Assembly: GCA_964586075.1 (NCBI GenBank)
Contig: CAZPGZ010000016.1
Coordinates: 11,027 to 75,026 of the forward strand
Direction of reading: 5' to 3'
DNA length: 64,000 nt
Source of the DNA: JBAZLV01 sp964586075
Lineage (GTDB): Bacteria > Nitrospirota > UBA9217
The notes under the pieces were generated by a model, which was given only the letters and a program-made list of their open reading frames with translations, was not told where the DNA came from and did no database searches. Shown here piece after piece: positions 45,775 to 56,105 of the stretch; positions within the stretch are counted from its first letter, which is position 1; the number at the start of each line of letters is the position of its first letter. Position numbers and translations under genes: made by a program.

Positions 45775-46710
45775 TCATGGAACAGGCGGCACTATGACCC
45801 GCTGTAGCTCCGGCTGCCATGTTCCTGTCTTGTGATTATATGTTTTGACTACTACCTTGTCCGGATACAAATAGATTGAATTGGTCCAGATCCCTGCTCT
45901 GTTCATGTCCGTATTGTGAATGTTTGTGATGCGCTTCTCATACACATTGACCGGCGCGGCAAAACTTTCCTCGCGTGGAGAGGTATGTGTATGTCCGGAA
46001 ATCCAGAGAAACGCCTGGGGATTTTCCATCAGGATGGAGTGAAGAATTTCCGCCGGTTGGGCGAAAAACGGCGGAGTATTGATATGATTGTTATACTTTC
46101 GCAGCGTGTCCTTGAGCGGAGCGTGGAAAAATAGTATCGTCGGTGTTTTCTTGTTCTGCGACAATTCCATGCCCAGCCACTTCAATTCCCGTTCAGACAT
46201 TTCCGCAAGGTTGTCCGAGAGCAGATGATCCGTGGAGAGAAAAATCAGGAGATAACCGCCCATTTGCCTGCTGTAGAAATCTTCTTGCAAACCGAATGTC
46301 TCACGAAACGTATGCAGTTTTGCTTTCCGGGTATCGGGGCCGGCTTTTAACCGTTTCCCTTTTGGCCCGGTGTTGCTTTCATAAATATAGTCATGATTCC
46401 CGGCGATGGGGCATACCGGTTTGCGCAGATTTGCAAAAAAATCCTTTACAGCGGCATACTCATTGTCAGTTCCGGCGCTTTCATTGAGATCACCAACGGG
46501 AATAACGATATCCACATCCGTCCAGGAGTTAATGGTCTCAATGACGTGTTCTTTTGACTCCCTGTATTTCCCCGGCAGATGCGGGTCGCCAAGTACAACA
46601 AGGTGATAATATGTCCGTTCTGCGGCCCAAGTAGTATATTCCGCATCAGGAAGAATGCAAATATATACTGCGAGGAAAACCAGCACAACTGATTTTACAA
46701 TTCTATTCAT
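45775..46710 (-). CDS. Exported metallophosphoesterase
   Basis: The 311-residue protein has a signal peptide (VVLVFLAVYICILPDAEYTTWA) and all calcineurin-like motifs: GDPHLPG, GDLNES, GNHDY, FFHAPL and GHTHTS. It would hydrolyse phosphate mono- or diesters in the periplasm. It is a single gene; the neighbouring DUF748 gene ends 90 bp upstream... on the same strand but further right, so co-transcription is unlikely to be tight. Confidence 0.85.
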   Translation of the reverse strand: MNRIVKSVVLVFLAVYICILPDAEYTTWAAERTYYHLVVLGDPHLPGKYRESKEHVIETINSWTDVDIVIPVGDLNESAGTDNEYAAVKDFFANLRKPVCPIAGNHDYIYESNTGPKGKRLKAGPDTRKAKLHTFRETFGLQEDFYSRQMGGYLLIFLSTDHLLSDNLAEMSERELKWLGMELSQNKKTPTILFFHAPLKDTLRKYNNHINTPPFFAQPAEILHSILMENPQAFLWISGHTHTSPREESFAAPVNVYEKRITNIHNTDMNRAGIWTNSIYLYPDKVVVKTYNHKTGTWQPELQRVIVPPVP

Positions 46711-46799
46711 CCCTGTTTCGCCTCATCATGTTGAGTAGGTTAGAAGATGATTCGTCCGGCATTGTCGACAGACTGAGGATTATCAAGACCGTGACACAA

Positions 46800-49700
46800 T
46801 TATTTCAGAATGAAATCAGTCCTGCTGTCTTTAACCCCTTCTTTTTTTTCGGGCATAATGGTTTTGGCTTCAACGATGAAAATACGTTCCATTTCTGTCT
46901 TTTTTGACTGCACGAGATAGTCTCTGATCGCCCGTGCCCTATCTCCGGCCAGCACCCTGAGATCATCATCACTGACTTTTGTGTTGGTGATAATAAGCTT
47001 CTCCATTTCAGGTACTGGTAAATCCTTTGCCAAGCCGATGATATTGCGGGGCTTGGGGAATTTCTCTTCCCTGTATACCCGCCTCAGATATTCCGGATAT
47101 TCCTGAGGCGTCACTGTTACCGACTCAAGTGAAACTGCTTCGCCGGCCTTTTGGGATAGGTCCTTTACCTTTTGCGCCTTCACTTTTCGCTGCATAAGAT
47201 TTTGCTTCAGGCCTTCACGGTCCTTATCGAGATCAGCATGTCCCACAACGTCCATCTTGAGTGCCGGCCGATCATAAAGCGCCTTGCTCAGAATATCCAG
47301 TTTCTTTTTTGTCGCGTCCGTAAGGTCCGTTGATCCGGGCGTAAATTCTGCGAAACCGAGCTGTTCTCCGCCTCCGAAGGCCGCACCCAGCAGGGCAAAG
47401 GGCGAGGTGGCGGCCTTTTCAAGAAGGTTCATCAGAACTTTCAACACGACCCGCCCTATGCTGAACTTCGGATCATTCAACTCACCTGAGACGGGAATAT
47501 CAAGCGCGATTTCTCCATTGCGGTTTTTCAGAAGGGACACTGCGAGTTTAACCGGCAGTTTCGTCGCGTCAGGACTTGAAACCGGGTCGCCGAAAGTGAA
47601 CTGGTCGATGAAAATGTTGTTTTTGGAATCAAGCTTGTTTTTTTCGACCAGGTATTCAAGGTGAAAGGAAAGCTTCCCTTTCTGAATTCCATACCCTGCA
47701 TACTTTCCTGCATACGGGCTGACCTGGGTGAGGTCCATGTCCTTAAAATCCGCTTTCAGATCCACAAAGAGGTCCTTTCCAAGCGGGTTAAGTTTGCCGA
47801 GAATTTCAAGCGGCGCATAGCGGTCATACTTGCCCCTGAGTTCTAGTTCACCCAATTTTCCTTCCTCAGAGGTGAGCCCGGATATTCGTCCGCCGATTTC
47901 GAGCAGGTTTGAACTGAACCGCGGTTTTATGCTCTCATCAGTGAAATTGATGGTGCCGCCCTGGACTGTAATCTTATCAATTCGTATTTTGCGTTCCCCT
48001 TCAGATTTTTTTTGTTCGTCCGGCGCTGAAGCCGGTTGAATAGTCTGCGAAGGTGCGGCAGCCTCCGGAGTCGTTGCGGTCGGCGCGCTGAAGATTTCCT
48101 GCAGATTTACGGTCTTGTTCGCATTAATGATGATACGTGAATAAAAATTCGACAGCGCGATTTCCCGGATATGGACAAACAACGGCAGGGCACGGACATC
48201 CATTTCACCGATATACAAGGACTCCCATTTGAGCAGATCCTCCGCATTTGCCTGATCGAGCAAAGACAGTTTGTTGATCCAGAGTTTTCCCTTGAAGGAG
48301 GTATTTACTTCCGCCTTCTGATTCTGGGCCGCAGACAGAGTGCCATTTAGGTTCAGCGAGCCGCCGGCAAGGATGACCCGCGCCCGCTCGGCCAGAAACG
48401 GCTGCACCGGTTTCAGAGGAACTCCCTTGATGCTTACGACAAGATCCGTTACGAGAGGCTTCAATTTGACATCACCGCCGATCGAGACGGTCCCTTTGCG
48501 GTCCACCCGCATGGAAAACGCGACGCTGCCCTTGTTGTCTTTCTCGTCAGTGGAAAGATTCTGCGTTTTCAGGGTTATTTCATCCATCGTCAGAACAAAA
48601 GGATTCCTCAGACTGCTGTCCGTGGTCTTCACAGTATAATCCGCAACAACAAGGGATTTGAGCAGCACCGACCACGAAGGAGCGGGCCCGGCTTTCTTTG
48701 TATCCGGAGACGGCACAGTGCGCGCAGTGTCAACAATCGACTCGAGATTCATCCGGCCGTCTGCACTGCGGGAAACAGCCAGAAAACCCTTCTCGGTTGC
48801 AATGGAGCCGACTTCGATCTTTCTCGACTGCAGGTCAAGCGAAATATCACGAACGCTCAGCAGCGGGATGTTCAGGAAATCACCCGGAATCTTTTTAATG
48901 ACAGCTCTCAGGTTCCGTAACGTTGTTTCGCCCTGGAGAATGAGTGTAGGCAGGCGGTCTTTATACTGCCGGTAAATGATTTTAATCGCAATATCGAGCC
49001 TGCCTGACGGCACGCTCACCTTCACTTCTGCGGGGACATAGGCCAGGTAATACGGAATGTCTATGTCCTTCAGAAGCAAGTCAAAAGAGGTTTCCCGCGA
49101 GTCGGAAAAGACTTTTGATGCCCCCTTGAGATCAAGCGGAGTCCCGTTAACCACGGCGCTCAGTGACGGTTGTACGTATGCCTCTACGTAGGAAGGAAGG
49201 TTTGAGATAAAGGGAATGCCGAGGTTTACTTGGGTAATCTCATGCCTCGTTCGGGCGGGATGGTCGTCGAATTCCAGAGCACCGTCGAGAATCTGAATAT
49301 TGCTGAATGAATAAAAGAACGGTTTTTGTGGTTTGTCTTTTGGTTCATTTTTGCTCCTGGCCTGAATCCGTTCCACGATATCTGTAAAGTTGTAGGTATT
49401 TGCGCTCGTCCTGACCAGATGGATGCGGGGTTGCTCAAGTTTTACTTCCTTGATGACGGGGCCTCCTCTGAAAACGGACATTATCTGGATGTTAACGTAC
49501 AGTTTTGCAAAGGATACAAAAGGCGTGGCGCCGTCTTCTTCCTTGATCTCAAAGTCTTTGATGGTGACGCCGAGAGAGTAGGGATTCAGGCTTACCGCAC
49601 CGATACTCACCGTGCGCCCAAGCTGTTCGCTCAGGACCTCAACGGCAACCCGCTTCACATAGGGCGGCAGAATAAAAAATCCGGTAATAGAAAAGAGGAA

Positions 49701-49817
49701 AAGAAAAATAAAAATGATAATGCCGAGGTTTCTTGCTTTGCGGGTTTTCGAGAAATCGCGCAGTCGGTCTGAGATTGAACGGACTTTTGAAAAAAGCATC
49801 TGCCGGTTGAATCGCAC
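46800..49817 (-). CDS. DUF748/AsmA-like giant envelope protein
   Basis: The 1005-residue protein has one N-terminal membrane anchor (LGIIIFIFLFLFSITGFFILP) and a long repeat of AsmA/DUF748-type beta strands (VEVLSEQLGRTVSIGAVSLNPYSLGVTIKDFEI; FSNIQILDGALEF; ISIKGVPLKPV). Such proteins bridge the periplasm and are linked to lipid transport and outer-membrane integrity. The C-terminal part (LGFAEFTPGSTDLTDATKKKLDILSKAL...VVGHADLDKD) resembles OmpA/Pal-like peptidoglycan binding. The GTG start at 49817 follows GGGAGG. Confidence 0.85.
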   Translation of the reverse strand: MRFNRQMLFSKVRSISDRLRDFSKTRKARNLGIIIFIFLFLFSITGFFILPPYVKRVAVEVLSEQLGRTVSIGAVSLNPYSLGVTIKDFEIKEEDGATPFVSFAKLYVNIQIMSVFRGGPVIKEVKLEQPRIHLVRTSANTYNFTDIVERIQARSKNEPKDKPQKPFFYSFSNIQILDGALEFDDHPARTRHEITQVNLGIPFISNLPSYVEAYVQPSLSAVVNGTPLDLKGASKVFSDSRETSFDLLLKDIDIPYYLAYVPAEVKVSVPSGRLDIAIKIIYRQYKDRLPTLILQGETTLRNLRAVIKKIPGDFLNIPLLSVRDISLDLQSRKIEVGSIATEKGFLAVSRSADGRMNLESIVDTARTVPSPDTKKAGPAPSWSVLLKSLVVADYTVKTTDSSLRNPFVLTMDEITLKTQNLSTDEKDNKGSVAFSMRVDRKGTVSIGGDVKLKPLVTDLVVSIKGVPLKPVQPFLAERARVILAGGSLNLNGTLSAAQNQKAEVNTSFKGKLWINKLSLLDQANAEDLLKWESLYIGEMDVRALPLFVHIREIALSNFYSRIIINANKTVNLQEIFSAPTATTPEAAAPSQTIQPASAPDEQKKSEGERKIRIDKITVQGGTINFTDESIKPRFSSNLLEIGGRISGLTSEEGKLGELELRGKYDRYAPLEILGKLNPLGKDLFVDLKADFKDMDLTQVSPYAGKYAGYGIQKGKLSFHLEYLVEKNKLDSKNNIFIDQFTFGDPVSSPDATKLPVKLAVSLLKNRNGEIALDIPVSGELNDPKFSIGRVVLKVLMNLLEKAATSPFALLGAAFGGGEQLGFAEFTPGSTDLTDATKKKLDILSKALYDRPALKMDVVGHADLDKDREGLKQNLMQRKVKAQKVKDLSQKAGEAVSLESVTVTPQEYPEYLRRVYREEKFPKPRNIIGLAKDLPVPEMEKLIITNTKVSDDDLRVLAGDRARAIRDYLVQSKKTEMERIFIVEAKTIMPEKKEGVKDSRTDFILK

Positions 49818-49954
49818 GCCGCACCTCCCTGAGAAATACTCACGTTGTGAAGAAAGACGGTTTACCGTTTTGAACAGATGGCAATTTTATTTTATGGTTC
49901 CTTTCGCCGGAGAAACTTCCGAGAAAGTTTCTTCTTGCTGTTCCGTTTTGGTGC

Positions 49955-50761
49955 TTATTTGCAGGCAACCGCCTTAAAAAAAGTATAGCAGAATGTCCCC
50001 TCCGGCCCGGCCGCTTTATAAAGATCCCGGATGCCATTGTCCCAGATTTCTTTTTTGATCAATCCGGTGCTCAAAGCCTGTTCTTGAACCCCCTTCACCA
50101 TGGCAATATAGGTGTTTTTCGTGAAACCTTCGACCACTTTAGGCCTGCTCGCATCAGCATAGACCATCCGCGGCGAAACAGTGACGTTTCGGAACCCCGC
50201 GCTCTGCAAAAGAGGGAACAGTTCCCGACCGATAAGGGCATTGCCGCCCGCCGCTTTTTGCAAATCTATCAGGCATTGGATCACCTGCCACGCATCCCTG
50301 CTGGGGGGATAAAAAAGCGTCGATTCATGATCGCCTTCTATAACGGTGATGGTGCCGCCCGGGCGCAGTTTTGCCCCAAGCCTGCGGAGTGCATCCAGGG
50401 GATTATTGAGATGTTCCAGCACGAAGCAGAGAAAAAGATGATCAAAGCTTTCGTCAGGAAAAGGCAGGTTAAAAATATCCGCCTTGCGGAAAACAACGTT
50501 TTTGCAACCGGCGCCGGACGCCTTGCTTTGCGCGGCATTCAGGGAGGCCTGTGAAATGTCTATGGAAGTAAACCGTGTTTCCGGGTTGTTTGCCGCCAGC
50601 ACGACAGTCTGGGCCCCGACTCCGCACCCTGCCTCCAGCACTGAGCAGCCTGCAGAATACCGCGTGTCAAAGTGCAGCAGGTCAGTCAATACTTCTGCCT
50701 GGTCCAGCAGCCTCTCATGTTCCCGGGATGAGTAACCATGAACATATTTGTGCTCGTCCAT
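49955..50761 (-). CDS. SAM-dependent methyltransferase
   Basis: The 268-residue protein is a class I methyltransferase: motif I is VLEAGCGVGAQTVVLA, motif II TSIDIS, then the acidic KADIFNLPFPDESFDHLFLCFVLEHL. A C-terminal helical domain follows. It methylates an unknown small molecule, perhaps a quinone or polyketide-like compound. It lies 94 bp after tolB on the same strand, in the place where pal is found in many Tol operons. Confidence 0.85.
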   Translation of the reverse strand: MDEHKYVHGYSSREHERLLDQAEVLTDLLHFDTRYSAGCSVLEAGCGVGAQTVVLAANNPETRFTSIDISQASLNAAQSKASGAGCKNVVFRKADIFNLPFPDESFDHLFLCFVLEHLNNPLDALRRLGAKLRPGGTITVIEGDHESTLFYPPSRDAWQVIQCLIDLQKAAGGNALIGRELFPLLQSAGFRNVTVSPRMVYADASRPKVVEGFTKNTYIAMVKGVQEQALSTGLIKKEIWDNGIRDLYKAAGPEGTFCYTFFKAVACK

Positions 50762-50855
50762 GTCGGATGCCCTTTGTGTTTACTCTGCAGTCAGAAAAAA
50801 GAAATGCGAAGAATAGTGCGGAATCTGCTGATTGGGAAATTGGACGATGTCGTTT

Positions 50856-52142
50856 TTAGGGAGACCAGGCAGGTGACGTGTAGTTTGCATCGTTCGGAGT
50901 GATCCGCTCTATGTCCGTGCCGTCCGCATTCATCGTGTAAATGTTGTATTTTCCTTCTCGATTGGAGCTGAAGACAATCTGCCTCCCGGAAGGAGACCAG
51001 GATGGATTCTCATCGTTTCCCCGTCCGCTGGTAAGCAGCCGGAAACCGGAGCCGTCCGTGTTCACCGTGGCGACTTTGAACACGCCATTCACCATGGAGG
51101 AAAACACGATTTTGTCCCCCCGGGGAGACCAGTGGGGAGAAGCATTGTAGGACCCCTCAAAGGTAATACGCCGGACATCCGTGCCGTCTGAACCCATAAT
51201 ATACAGCTGGGGTGTGCCGCCCCGTCCGGACGTAAATACAATTTCTCTTCCATTTGGCGACCATGCGGGCGAGACATTATCAAAAGCACCGTAGGTAAGT
51301 CTTTCCGAATCATTGCCGCTGATGTCCATGGTGTAAATTTCTGCGGTGCCGTCCTTGCTCAGCGCCAGCGCAAGCCGCTTTCCTCCCGGAGCCCACGCAG
51401 GTGATATGTTCAGACCGTCGTTTCCCGACAATTTCCAGCGCTTGCCCGTGTCCATGGCCAGCGCATACAGATCGGGGTTCCTGTCGCGGTACGAAACATA
51501 CGCCAGTATGTTTCCATCAGGACTCCACGCCGGAGAAAGACAAATAGACCGGTCCGCGGTTAAACGCATCGTATTCTGGCCATCGTAATCCATCAGGTAC
51601 AATTCCTTGTTGCCGGTTTTATCCGACACATAGGCAATGCGCGTACGGGCAATTCCCTTTTCCCCGGTATACCGGGCAACAATCTCATCAGCAAACGCGT
51701 GGACACTCCGGCGGAACGTATCGTCGCTTCCGAAATAGTCCTTGTTCGACATCCGCACCCCTGATGCAGCATCGTACAGCTTGCCGGTCAGCATGATTTT
51801 TTTGTCTTTTTTGTGCAACGATCCCCAGACAACGCCGGTGAGGCCGAAAATTCCACCGCGTTTGATAATATCCTGCTTGGGCTCCGTGGGCAACGAGTAG
51901 GACAGATCGAGCTTGGCCGGATCCATGACTTCAAATATCTGGGAGCGCCGAAGGTCCGCCTGGAGAATTTCAAGAGCAAGGGCGCGGAGGTTCGGATCCC
52001 CCATGTCATCATGGATGTCCAGCACGGCAATGGGTATCTTTTTAATTTCCCCCTGGATCACTCCGAGATAGTACTGGGAATGAACAGCGGTGGGAACCGC
52101 TGAAAGCATGCAAAGAATTATAAGGACAAGAATACGTTTCAT
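50856..52142 (-). CDS. tolB: Tol-Pal system beta-propeller protein TolB
   Basis: The 428-residue protein has a signal peptide (ILVLIILCMLSAVPTAVHS), an N-terminal alpha/beta domain and a six-bladed propeller whose blades repeat SPAWSPDG/NGREIVFTS. It works in the periplasm with Pal to keep the outer membrane attached during division. It is the last tol gene in this cluster. Confidence 0.94.
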   Translation of the reverse strand: MKRILVLIILCMLSAVPTAVHSQYYLGVIQGEIKKIPIAVLDIHDDMGDPNLRALALEILQADLRRSQIFEVMDPAKLDLSYSLPTEPKQDIIKRGGIFGLTGVVWGSLHKKDKKIMLTGKLYDAASGVRMSNKDYFGSDDTFRRSVHAFADEIVARYTGEKGIARTRIAYVSDKTGNKELYLMDYDGQNTMRLTADRSICLSPAWSPDGNILAYVSYRDRNPDLYALAMDTGKRWKLSGNDGLNISPAWAPGGKRLALALSKDGTAEIYTMDISGNDSERLTYGAFDNVSPAWSPNGREIVFTSGRGGTPQLYIMGSDGTDVRRITFEGSYNASPHWSPRGDKIVFSSMVNGVFKVATVNTDGSGFRLLTSGRGNDENPSWSPSGRQIVFSSNREGKYNIYTMNADGTDIERITPNDANYTSPAWSP

Positions 52143-52180
52143 AGTTTTTTTGAATGCCGGTTGTCCGGCTGTCGTCAGTA

Positions 52181-52882
52181 TTATTGTTTCTGGACCAAAT
52201 CCACGCTGAAATCCAGGGAATATCTAGGAAAATCTTCGGGCAAAGGCGGGAACGGGTTCGATGCGCGTATTGCCCTGATCGCCGCCTGTTTGAATTCAAA
52301 CGTCCCCTTGGAGTGGTCAGCATCAATATTTACATCAGTCACCCATCCCGACCGGTTGACGGTAAACAGGATCCGGGCCTTCGCGTCTTTCACGTCCGGT
52401 GTCGGTTTCCAGTTCAGCTCTATTCGACCGCGAAGGAGTCCAAGGTACCAGGAAAATTTATCGTCCATCTGCGGCGCCGACACCATGACAGAAGCGGCTG
52501 GTGCCGCCTGCTCCTTGCGTGTTTCGGTTTCCGCAGGTTTTGGCTGCTCTCGAAGAGGCTCCTTCTTCTGCAATGAGAAGTCCGGCAAGGCACTTTTGCT
52601 GGGTTTCGTTTTTTTCGCTTTCGGCGCCGACTTTGTTTTTTTCTGTGGTTCCTGTTTTGGAGGTTCCGGCGGAGTTTCCTCCGGCGACACCTGGGGAACA
52701 TCCATCGGTTGCCCGACAAGCATCACCTGATAGGACAGCGGTATAAGTATCTTCGGAGTCGCCTTACTATACAGGAAGACCGCGGCGAGTGCAACCACCA
52801 CATGGAAAAAAAAGGAAAGGGCGAGCGCCAGCGTCAGTTTTCCGCCTGACTGGCCGGTTCTCTTCCTTGAGTACCACTTCAT
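52181..52882 (-). CDS. TonB/TolA-type energy-transducing protein
   Basis: The 233-residue protein has one N-terminal membrane helix (LTLALALSFFFHVVVALAAVFLY), a Pro/Lys/Glu-rich linker (PPEPPKQEPQKKTKSAPKAKK) and a C-terminal TonB-like domain (LNWKPTPDVKDAKARILFTVNRSGWVTDVNI..AAIRAI). In this place it is the TolA equivalent that links TolQR to the outer membrane. It overlaps tolR by 4 bp and precedes tolB by 38 bp. Confidence 0.88.
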   Translation of the reverse strand: MKWYSRKRTGQSGGKLTLALALSFFFHVVVALAAVFLYSKATPKILIPLSYQVMLVGQPMDVPQVSPEETPPEPPKQEPQKKTKSAPKAKKTKPSKSALPDFSLQKKEPLREQPKPAETETRKEQAAPAASVMVSAPQMDDKFSWYLGLLRGRIELNWKPTPDVKDAKARILFTVNRSGWVTDVNIDADHSKGTFEFKQAAIRAIRASNPFPPLPEDFPRYSLDFSVDLVQKQ

Positions 52883-53298
52883 TTTCGAGTCTCGCCCCCG
52901 GGTGCAGTATCAGTCACCATGCCGAGCCGATCAATCCCGGCCTGCTTTACAATGTCCATCACCTGCACGACGGCGCCATACGGCGCGTCCTTATCGGCGC
53001 GGAGATAAACATTAATCTGCGGTTTGGAATGGCGAATGGCCTCGAGCACGCCCTTGAGCCGGGAAATGCCTACCCGCTCTTTTTCAACAAAAATTTCCTG
53101 CGCGCGTGTAACGGTAAGCACGATGCGGTCTTCCGGCTTTACCGTGTTTGACTCCGACTTCGGCAGATTGACGTCCAATCCTCTGCTCATCATGGGAGAT
53201 ACAATCATATAAAAAAACAGCACGGTAAGCAAAACGTCAATAAGCGGCACGAGATTGATGTCACGAATGATATTTCTCTCTCTGCGCCCGAAGCTCAT
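52879..53298 (-). CDS. tolR: TolR/ExbD biopolymer transport protein
   Basis: The 139-residue protein has one membrane helix with the proton-path Asp (NLVPLIDVLLTVLFFYMIVSPM) and a periplasmic domain (VNLPKSESN... to the end). It forms the motor with TolQ. It overlaps tolQ by 4 bp. Confidence 0.92.
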   Translation of the reverse strand: MSFGRRERNIIRDINLVPLIDVLLTVLFFYMIVSPMMSRGLDVNLPKSESNTVKPEDRIVLTVTRAQEIFVEKERVGISRLKGVLEAIRHSKPQINVYLRADKDAPYGAVVQVMDIVKQAGIDRLGMVTDTAPGGETRK

Positions 53299-54011
53299 GA
53301 CCGCCCCCTCAGGACGTGCCGCTCAACAAAACTCAGAAACTCCATGGAGAAGGAATCGCAGCGGATGGCAATGTCCCTGATTTTGTCGGAAAAATAGTTG
53401 TACGCTATGACCGCCGGGATGGCGACAAACAATCCGGAAATGGTATTGATCAGCGCGGCGGCCAGCCCCGGGGCGAGCGCGCCGATGTCGCCGGCCCCCT
53501 TGAGCCCGATGCCGTAGAACGCGTCCATGATGCCCCAAACCGTTCCGAAGAGGCCCAAAAGCGGACCCACGGTGCCTGTCGTGCCGAGGAACGCAAGATA
53601 GCGCTCCATATATGCTATTTCATCCTGCGTGGTAATTTTGAGCAGCCGTTCTATTTCCGTCGAAATCAGCGGAATTTCTTCCTCGGCGGCTTTTCCGCCC
53701 GGCAGTGTTTTTACGATGGCTTCCGCCTCCCGGTGTCCTTCGACAAAGAGTGTTGCGAGCGGACTGAATTTCTTGGCGTCCGCGTGCATCAACAGCTCTT
53801 CAATTTTTTTGGTTTTGCGGAACGCGGCCAGGAAATTATGGGACTCCTTCTCCGCTCTTCGAAGGAACTGATACTTGAGCAGGATCATGGCCCAGGAAAC
53901 GATGGAAAATCCCATCAGAATGATTACGATCCCCTTCCCGACCCAGCCAGTCTCCTGGAAAAGACCGAGTACACCTGTGCCTAATGCGGGCACTGCACTG
54001 ATTGCAAGCAT
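53295..54011 (-). CDS. tolQ: TolQ/ExbB proton channel protein
   Basis: The 238-residue protein has three membrane segments (GIVIILMGFSIVSWAMILL; TTGTVGPLLGLFGTVWGIMDAF; LAAALINTISGLFVAIPAVIAYN). The second and third hold the family signature GLLGTVWGI and the AL..T..GL.VAIPA block. It is the motor stator of the Tol system and opens the tolQ-tolR-tolA-tolB run. Confidence 0.94.
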   Translation of the reverse strand: MLAISAVPALGTGVLGLFQETGWVGKGIVIILMGFSIVSWAMILLKYQFLRRAEKESHNFLAAFRKTKKIEELLMHADAKKFSPLATLFVEGHREAEAIVKTLPGGKAAEEEIPLISTEIERLLKITTQDEIAYMERYLAFLGTTGTVGPLLGLFGTVWGIMDAFYGIGLKGAGDIGALAPGLAAALINTISGLFVAIPAVIAYNYFSDKIRDIAIRCDSFSMEFLSFVERHVLRGRS

Positions 54012-54083
54012 TGTAGAGCCTCCATACCATTCATGATAAATTCAAGCAACGCGCGATACGATCATATCACTGCGTTACCGTTG

Positions 54084-56012
54084 TCAATTTGTGCCGATGA
54101 TGTTCCCCATTTCAGAAACATCATATCCGCCCATTGCAATAAGATGGCTGCGGAATCCGGCATCGCTGCGGATGATTTCCATCAACGCCTGCAGCAGCGG
54201 CGTCTCGTAGAATTCCTGGGGAATCGCAAAGTCATATCGTTCTTGCGCAACCGGAATAAAATCCAGGCCGAGCGCCTGAGCAGCCGAAAGTACCGCGAGT
54301 CCCGTGTCCGCCGCGCCGGAAGCCACGGCAGCCCCGACAGCCATGTGCGTAAACTCCTCGTGATCATACCCTTTTATGCTTCCCGGGTCAATCTGCAATT
54401 TCTTTAGGTGCATGTCGGTAAGCAGTCGGGTTCCCGCCCCGGCCTGACGGTTTGCGAATACGACATCATTCCTCACCAAATCCTCAAATCCGCGGATTTG
54501 TTTGGGGTTTCTTTTCTGCACGAGAAGGCCCTGAGTCCGATAAGCAAGATTGACCAGCACGATGCGTTTGTTCGGAACAAGCCTCTTGACATAGCTGACG
54601 TTATACTCATGCGTTTCTTCATCAAGAAGGTGCGTGCCTGCCAGATGGGCTTCACCCCGCTTGAGCGCCAGAAGCCCTCCCATGCTGCCGACATGGGCAG
54701 ATGAGAGCGAAAGCTGGGGATGTTTTTTCTTTAAAAAGTTGCCGAGCACGTCGAGCGCGGTATCGTGCGAACCGATGCATACGATGGTGTTCCGGATTTC
54801 GTGCGCTGGACGCAAAAGTTCCACCTCCGCTTCATGCCCCGCTCCAAATCCTTCCAACTGTGCCGGAATGCGAAGAACACCGTCGGCACGCACGAGCGAC
54901 ATAAGCGCGCCCGCGCCTCTCGCCACGGGTGTCGCGATCAATTTCCCCGAAACATCACCGATTTTTACGCGAATGAATTCCTCCTGCCCGAGCGAGGAAG
55001 CGACTTGTCTGCTGAGCGTGGCTACAACCGTTTCAGGAGAGGAAGGAATGAGTCCTTGTAGTGCGAAAATGAGCGGTTTTACGAAAAGATCGAAGGTGAG
55101 CGCCGCCGATACCGGATATCCGGGAATGCCGATCACCGGCTTTCCCCTGACAATTCCGAGAATAACGGGTTTGCCGGGTTTTATGGAAACACCGTGCACC
55201 AGTACTTCGCCGATTTCCGCGATTACGTCCGCGGTAAAATCTTCCCTGCCGGCGGATGATCCCGCGTTCACGATCACCATGTCCGATTCTGAAACCGCGC
55301 GTAGAATGCTTTCCTTGAGAAGCTTCGCGTCATCCTTGATGATTGCCATGCGGATTGCCTGCGCGCCGCATGCACAAGCAGTCGCCGAAAGCATGGTTGA
55401 ATTGAAATCAATGATATCGCCTTTTTTCAGATCACTTCCCGGTTCCACCAGTTCGGTGCCGGTGGGAAGTATCGAAACAACCGGTTTTCTGCGCACCATG
55501 ACGGACGTGTGGCCGCTTGCCAGCATGGCCGCCATGTCAACGGGGCGGATCCGGTAATTCTCGGGGATAATCAGTTCCGTTGCGACGATATCTTCTCCGA
55601 CCAGCCGGACATGCTGCCATGGTGTTGCCGAATGGAGAATCTCAATTTCTGATTCTGATATCTTCTCCACATCCTCGATCATGATCACTGCATCGAAACC
55701 ATCCGGCATCGGGTCGCCGGTATCGATAAAGAGCGCCTGCTCGGGTACGCGCAATCGTTTGGGCCTGGTTTCCGTCGCCCCGTGCGTATCCGAGAATCTG
55801 ACCGCAATGCCGTCCATGGCCGCGGAATGATAAAACGGGGACGACACCCGTGCAATCACCGCTTCCGACGTGATGCGGTCCAGCGACTCTGCGACGGGAA
55901 TACGTTCACCCGGCAGCGGTCCGCCGATGCCGGCAGCCGCAAGTGCCTCGCGATATTTCCGAATCGCATCATGAAGCGGTTCGTTATCGAGATATCGTTG
56001 TTGTTTGAACAT
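54084..56012 (-). CDS. MoeA-like molybdopterin protein fused to a periplasmic-binding-like domain
   Basis: The 642-residue protein has a MoeA domain (to about 410): AMDGIAV, TGDPMPDGFDAVIM, LPTGTELVEPG, NAGSSAGREDF and GIPGYPVSAALTF. The rest (from about 415) is a PBP/LysR-substrate-like domain (IVCIGSHDTALDVLG, AHLAGTHLLDEET, NRQAGAGTRLL) that could bind molybdate or tungstate. This MoeA-PBP fusion is known in anaerobes. It is next to a second moeA. Confidence 0.9.
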   Translation of the reverse strand: MFKQQRYLDNEPLHDAIRKYREALAAAGIGGPLPGERIPVAESLDRITSEAVIARVSSPFYHSAAMDGIAVRFSDTHGATETRPKRLRVPEQALFIDTGDPMPDGFDAVIMIEDVEKISESEIEILHSATPWQHVRLVGEDIVATELIIPENYRIRPVDMAAMLASGHTSVMVRRKPVVSILPTGTELVEPGSDLKKGDIIDFNSTMLSATACACGAQAIRMAIIKDDAKLLKESILRAVSESDMVIVNAGSSAGREDFTADVIAEIGEVLVHGVSIKPGKPVILGIVRGKPVIGIPGYPVSAALTFDLFVKPLIFALQGLIPSSPETVVATLSRQVASSLGQEEFIRVKIGDVSGKLIATPVARGAGALMSLVRADGVLRIPAQLEGFGAGHEAEVELLRPAHEIRNTIVCIGSHDTALDVLGNFLKKKHPQLSLSSAHVGSMGGLLALKRGEAHLAGTHLLDEETHEYNVSYVKRLVPNKRIVLVNLAYRTQGLLVQKRNPKQIRGFEDLVRNDVVFANRQAGAGTRLLTDMHLKKLQIDPGSIKGYDHEEFTHMAVGAAVASGAADTGLAVLSAAQALGLDFIPVAQERYDFAIPQEFYETPLLQALMEIIRSDAGFRSHLIAMGGYDVSEMGNIIGTN

Positions 56013-56105
56013 TACGTTTTGTTCGCCTTAAGAACGAGAAAACATCTGTTGGAAATGATGACTCCGGAAAATGCGCGCCGTTCGTCGTGCGTGTCTGCGG
56101 CATAC

